The notes under the pieces were generated by a model, which did no database searches, had not been told where the DNA came from, and worked only from the letters and a program-made list of their open reading frames with translations. Of a DNA stretch of 64,000 bases, positions 60,929 through 64,000 are shown piece by piece. The DNA comes from Pseudomonadota bacterium (GTDB lineage Bacteria > Pseudomonadota > Gammaproteobacteria > Burkholderiales > Methylophilaceae). The position numbers were made by a program, and so were the translations under genes. Each line of letters starts with the position of its first letter. Within the stretch, counting starts at the first letter, position 1. The stretch is taken from assembly GCA_029556915.1 (NCBI GenBank), contig JAKQIT010000151.1:1-64000 (forward strand). The letters are read 5' to 3'.

Positions 60929-61982
60929 TGTTGTTGAGGTGCGCTTAAATGGCGTTAAATATGCATACTGGCAGCAAGTCAGTATTCATACCAGCATTGA
61001 TGATCTCGCCACTAGTGTTGATTTGGGTCTGACTACCACAGGTGACGATAACCATATCAAACTTGATGCCAACTCTGTGGCGCAAATATACTTAAACAAT
61101 TTACTCATCAGCACAGTGCGTGCCGATATACTCACTCGCAATGTGGATGCTGATTCACATACTGTGCGTTTTAGCGCACGATCGCTGGCGCGTGAATTGA
61201 TAGATTGCCAATACAGCATCACATTAAAAAAAATGATGCTTGGCGAGATTGTGAAGCGCATTTGTACGCTATTTAAAGTGCCTTTAAATGCGCCTAAAAC
61301 TACGCCGCTGGTGCCAGATTTTTCTATGCAGGCTGAAAGCCCAGCCAATGCGATTTTAAATGCGGCACGCGCAGGTAATGTGCTTATTTACTCATTGCCT
61401 GATGGTGGTTTAAAAATTGCCGAGCCAGATAACAATGCCCCAGTGGCCACGCTGGTACTTGGCGACAATATCAAGTCTTATGCGGTTACCGATGAGTACC
61501 GTTTGCGCTTTAGCGAGTATTACGTCAAGAGTTTTGATTACGCAGCCAACACCTCTCGCAAAGGTGTGATGATTGATGCGGGCCTAAGTTACTTTAGACC
61601 AATGCATATTGTTGCTGACAGACACGGTAACGCACTTGGCGCGCTGCAACGGCGCGCCGAGCTTGAGCGTAACCGCAGGTTGGCCAGAGCGCACCGCATT
61701 GAACTAACACTGGTCGGCTGGGGCCATGAGACTGCTGGCAACTGGCAGCCTTGGCAGATCAATACCCAAGTGCGCGTGGTCATACCAACCGAAAATATTG
61801 ACAGCGTGATGTTAATCGGTGATCTGCACTTTAGCCAAGATGACAAGCAAGGCACGCTCACCCACATGACCGTCATGCATCGCAACGCATTTGTTGGTAT
61901 AGCTGAGCAGAGCAAGAAAAAAAGTGCGGCAAAACGTAAAGCTAAAAAAGTGGTGAAGTATGATCAATCAAATCTGGAATAG
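60921..61982 (+). CDS. Baseplate hub protein (Mu gpP/gp44-like)
   Basis: 353 residues from the ATG at 60921 (MDNVVEVRLNGVKYAYWQQV); a longer frame upstream is an overlap with gp43. VRFSARSLARELIDCQYSIT and the central AVTDEYRLRFSEYYVKSFDY are family blocks. It forms the hub around the tail spike and ends with a basic tail (KKKSAAKRKAKKV). Confidence 0.88.
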   Translation: MDNVVEVRLNGVKYAYWQQVSIHTSIDDLATSVDLGLTTTGDDNHIKLDANSVAQIYLNNLLISTVRADILTRNVDADSHTVRFSARSLARELIDCQYSITLKKMMLGEIVKRICTLFKVPLNAPKTTPLVPDFSMQAESPANAILNAARAGNVLIYSLPDGGLKIAEPDNNAPVATLVLGDNIKSYAVTDEYRLRFSEYYVKSFDYAANTSRKGVMIDAGLSYFRPMHIVADRHGNALGALQRRAELERNRRLARAHRIELTLVGWGHETAGNWQPWQINTQVRVVIPTENIDSVMLIGDLHFSQDDKQGTLTHMTVMHRNAFVGIAEQSKKKSAAKRKAKKVVKYDQSNLE

Positions 61983-62454
61983 ATTACAGCTCGTTATTGC
62001 GCAAGCCACTGGCGTGATCATTACTACGCATAAAGTGCAAGTGAAAGCGCTAGACGCTGAAGTGCTAGACAATATTGACCGAATTCAGCCTTACGGCTTC
62101 AGTTATCATCCTAAGTCAGGTTGCCAAGCTTTTATTGTATTTCCATCGGGTGACCGCACACATGGATTATGCTTAGTGCAAGGCGACAAACGCTACACGC
62201 TAACACTAGAAGATGGCGAGGTGGCACTACATGACGACCAGGGTCAAAAAGTACATATCAAGCGTGACCGCATACTGATAGAAACCAGCAAAACATTTGA
62301 AGTGCGCGCAGATAAAATCAAGTTACACGCCGACAGCGAATATAAATTTGATGTAAACGGCCAAGGCCAAAAATGGGACGGCTTAGGTGTTGAAACTTGG
62401 CAAGATAACGACCAGCCTCGACCACATCATAACCACCAGCCACCAGAGATTTAA
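61960..62454 (+). CDS. Baseplate assembly/spike protein V (Mu gp45-like)
   Basis: 164 residues; OB-fold-like N-terminus with IQPYGFSYHPKSGCQAFIVF and SGDRTHGLCLVQGDKRYTLT, then repeated beta strands (EVALHDDQGQKVHIKRDRIL) of a trimeric needle. The C-terminus DNDQPRPHHNHQPPEI is histidine-rich, and a HxH motif near the tip could bind an iron as in other phage spikes. Confidence 0.88.
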   Translation: MINQIWNRLQLVIAQATGVIITTHKVQVKALDAEVLDNIDRIQPYGFSYHPKSGCQAFIVFPSGDRTHGLCLVQGDKRYTLTLEDGEVALHDDQGQKVHIKRDRILIETSKTFEVRADKIKLHADSEYKFDVNGQGQKWDGLGVETWQDNDQPRPHHNHQPPEI

Positions 62455-62456
62455 TC

Positions 62457-62954
62457 ATGCTTAAAATCATTGCAACAGCCGACGGCCAGTTTGATTTGGC
62501 TTATGAAACCAAAGACGATGATATTAAAAAGGTACGGCTGCTCACCATTATCTACACCACATTGTTTACTGATCAACGCGCGCCTGAAGGCCGAGTGGAT
62601 GACCAGCTAGACCAACGCGGCTGGTGGTTTGATCCACAGCTTGGCACGGGGCTATGGTATGTGCGGCGCCAAGCGTTAAGCGATGCTGCACGGCTAGAAA
62701 CACTCAATATGGTTGCCCACGCGCTTGAAGAGCAAGATCCACTACTCACAGATGTACATGTTATCGAAGTCTTACCACAAACCTATGACGATAGACTGCG
62801 AAACGTTTCGCGTGTCGTACTCGACATTGCAGGGTTATATGATGGCATACGTTTTGAGTTATCCCGCTTCACCTTGCCAGATCAAGCAACTATTGATGCA
62901 ACAGGCATGTACGTGTGGGATAGCACTTGGGACTTCAGGTGGTTCGATGACTAA
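62457..62954 (+). CDS. Baseplate wedge protein (Mu gp46-like)
   Basis: 165 residues of the gp46 family: MLKIIATADGQFDLAYETKD, then LTIIYTTLFTDQRAPEGRVD and GWWFDPQLGTGLWYVRRQAL. It lies 2 bp after the spike gene. The coding sequence contains late-promoter-like site 4 at 62798-62843. Confidence 0.88.
   Translation: MLKIIATADGQFDLAYETKDDDIKKVRLLTIIYTTLFTDQRAPEGRVDDQLDQRGWWFDPQLGTGLWYVRRQALSDAARLETLNMVAHALEEQDPLLTDVHVIEVLPQTYDDRLRNVSRVVLDIAGLYDGIRFELSRFTLPDQATIDATGMYVWDSTWDFRWFDD
62798..62843 (+). promoter_or_regulatory. Late promoter 4 (inside gp46): palindrome plus -10 before gp47
   Basis: GCGAAACGTTTCGC (62798-62811), identical to site 3, followed by TATGAT (62838-62843), a 5 of 6 match to the -10 consensus, starting 34 bases from the centre. 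It lies within the gp46 gene, 158 bp before the gp47 start. CACC does not precede it. Confidence 0.6.
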
Positions 62955-62968
62955 TTAAAGCGAGCAAA

Positions 62969-64000
62969 ATGAGTTACGTTAGACCGACATTTACACAATT
63001 AAAAACACGTATCGAGTCTGACTTAACCGATTTTGTCACTGCGCTACGCGATGCTTTAGCTGTCACTTGGGCTAAAGTTATTCATAGCTTACATGGTCAT
63101 GTAGAGTGGGTAGATGCACAATGCTCGCCACTTACTTGTGATTTAGAGCGCCTTTATGATTGGGCTGCTTTGTATGCCGTCAATCGTCTCACTGATTTTC
63201 CATCTAGCGGTCAAATAATTGTCACGGGCAACGTAGGCGCTATAGTGCTCGCAGGTGCGGTTTTTAGAGGTGACAACGGCTTTGATTACATCACCTCAGT
63301 CGCTAGCACATTAGCAGCTGGCAATAACAATATCTCGGTCACCTGCACTACAGCAGGTGCAAATACCAACTTATCAGCAAATCAAGTATTAACGCTTGTT
63401 GACCCAATTGCTGGTGTAGATAGTAACGCAACAGTAGCTTCAAGCGGATTAACAGGCGGCGCAGATTTGGAAGATGTACACGCTTGGCGTGCACGCGTGG
63501 TGGATGAGTGGCAAGTTGTGGTGAGCCAAGGCGCACGCAGCGGCAAAATAAATGACTATAAAGCATGGGCAAAGTCAGCACACCCAAGCGTAAGCGCTGC
63601 CTTGGTACAAACACATACACTTGGCCTTGGCAGCGTAGTCATTAGGCCAATATGCAACAATTTGGTTGATAGATTACCCACTCAGGCGGTGCTAGATGCT
63701 GTTACCGCTTATCTTGCCAGCCCGGGCGTTGCGCCAGCTACCGCAGATATTTATGTCAGCGCACCTACGCCAAAAATAGTCAACATCACATTAGACCTAG
63801 ATTCTGCAGTAGATACCGCACCTAATCGCGCCGCAATCAACACGGCAATTAACAACGTCATATTGGCTGAGTTTTCAGAAACATCTGTGTTGCTAATGGC
63901 CGAACTTGATGCAGCAATCGCAACAGTAACAACGCAATATGTGCGCAATGCACCGCTGGCTAATATCAGCGTTGCAGCAGGTGAAGTGCTAGTGCTCGGA
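62969..64000 (+). CDS. Baseplate wedge protein J (Mu gp47-like), cut by window end
   Basis: Starts MSYVRPTFTQLKTRIESDLT and stays open to the last base, 344 residues so far. Family blocks include IVLAGAVFRGDNGFDYITS, GLTGGADLEDVHAWRARVVD and VRNAPLANISVAAGEVLVLG at the edge, as expected of gp47/baseplate J. About 20 more residues are likely beyond the window. Confidence 0.88.
   Translation, partial: MSYVRPTFTQLKTRIESDLTDFVTALRDALAVTWAKVIHSLHGHVEWVDAQCSPLTCDLERLYDWAALYAVNRLTDFPSSGQIIVTGNVGAIVLAGAVFRGDNGFDYITSVASTLAAGNNNISVTCTTAGANTNLSANQVLTLVDPIAGVDSNATVASSGLTGGADLEDVHAWRARVVDEWQVVVSQGARSGKINDYKAWAKSAHPSVSAALVQTHTLGLGSVVIRPICNNLVDRLPTQAVLDAVTAYLASPGVAPATADIYVSAPTPKIVNITLDLDSAVDTAPNRAAINTAINNVILAEFSETSVLLMAELDAAIATVTTQYVRNAPLANISVAAGEVLVLG

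Larger units (their letters stand above)
27894..64000 (+). mobile_element. Mu-like transposable prophage (left end to window edge, right end not seen)
   Basis: A DDE transposase of MuA type, a MuB-type ATPase, gp16, Mor, the I/Z-T head set, gp27-gp28-gp29-MuF-gpG packaging/portal proteins, a contractile tail and Mu-type baseplate genes define a Mu-like phage. The left end is placed at the TG of the first end repeat (27894). Compared with Mu, the lysis and packaging/portal block lies left of the repressor and is inverted. All structural genes seen are open, and no disrupted gene was found, so the prophage may be active. Confidence 0.93.

Overview
The window looks like a betaproteobacterial chromosome segment, most likely from the Methylophilaceae or a close relative (inferred from the gene set and protein style; no marker was searched). 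It divides at about 27 kb. The left part is ordinary chromosome and the right part is accessory DNA dominated by a Mu-like transposable prophage that runs off the right edge.

Host part (1-27000). The window opens at the end of the spc ribosomal operon (rpsE, rpmD, rplO, secY, rpmJ), followed by the alpha operon (rpsM, rpsK, rpsD, rpoA, rplQ). Next come a glutaredoxin-like gene, mgtE, a MscS-type channel, rpmG-rpmB, dut, a TonB-dependent receptor, coaBC, an exported PEP-synthase-like protein with a membrane-anchored HExxH protein, radC, cstA with its small partner, lgt and pyrD. The last host block is a divergent CbbR-like regulator facing fbp-fba-tpiA. A hairpin repeat of about 36 bp (arms ending CCTCTG/CAGAGG, loop with CCAGTATCCATG) occurs in five host intergenic regions.

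Junction (27000-27900). After tpiA come a strong terminator, the 3' half of a tRNA-Lys(TTT) gene cut exactly at the anticodon loop, four 10-bp-phased direct repeats, and a small HExxH-protein gene. This is what one end of a tRNA-targeted integrative element looks like. A second element, the Mu-like prophage, then begins at about 27894 with three copies of a TGATTTTCGGAT-type end repeat.

Mu-like prophage (27894 to beyond 64000). A repressor (minus strand) and a Ner-like gene (plus strand) face apart at 37.2 kb. Rightward lie the early genes: transposase A, ATPase B, many small genes, HU, gp16/GemA and Mor. Then come the capsid genes (protease/scaffold I/Z, head T), sheath, tube, tail chaperone with a predicted -1 frameshift, two large tail-fibre/enzyme proteins, tape measure and baseplate genes, ending inside a gp47-like gene. 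Leftward from the repressor lie a secreted protein, the lysis genes (transglycosylase, holin-like proteins, nested Rz/Rz1) and the packaging/portal module (gp27, gp28, gp29, a MuF protein with a probable toxin tail, gpG). Relative to phage Mu, the lysis-packaging-portal block is moved to the left end and inverted.

The strongest unexpected signal is a 14-bp palindrome, GCGAAACRTTTCGC, found four times in the prophage. Each copy has a -10-like hexamer starting exactly 34 bases from the palindrome centre. Three copies lie 58-64 bp before the first gene of a late operon, including the inverted leftward one, and the fourth precedes the gp47-like gene. This looks like a late-gene regulon under the phage Mor/C-type activator, and it would explain how a split, two-direction late genome is switched on together.
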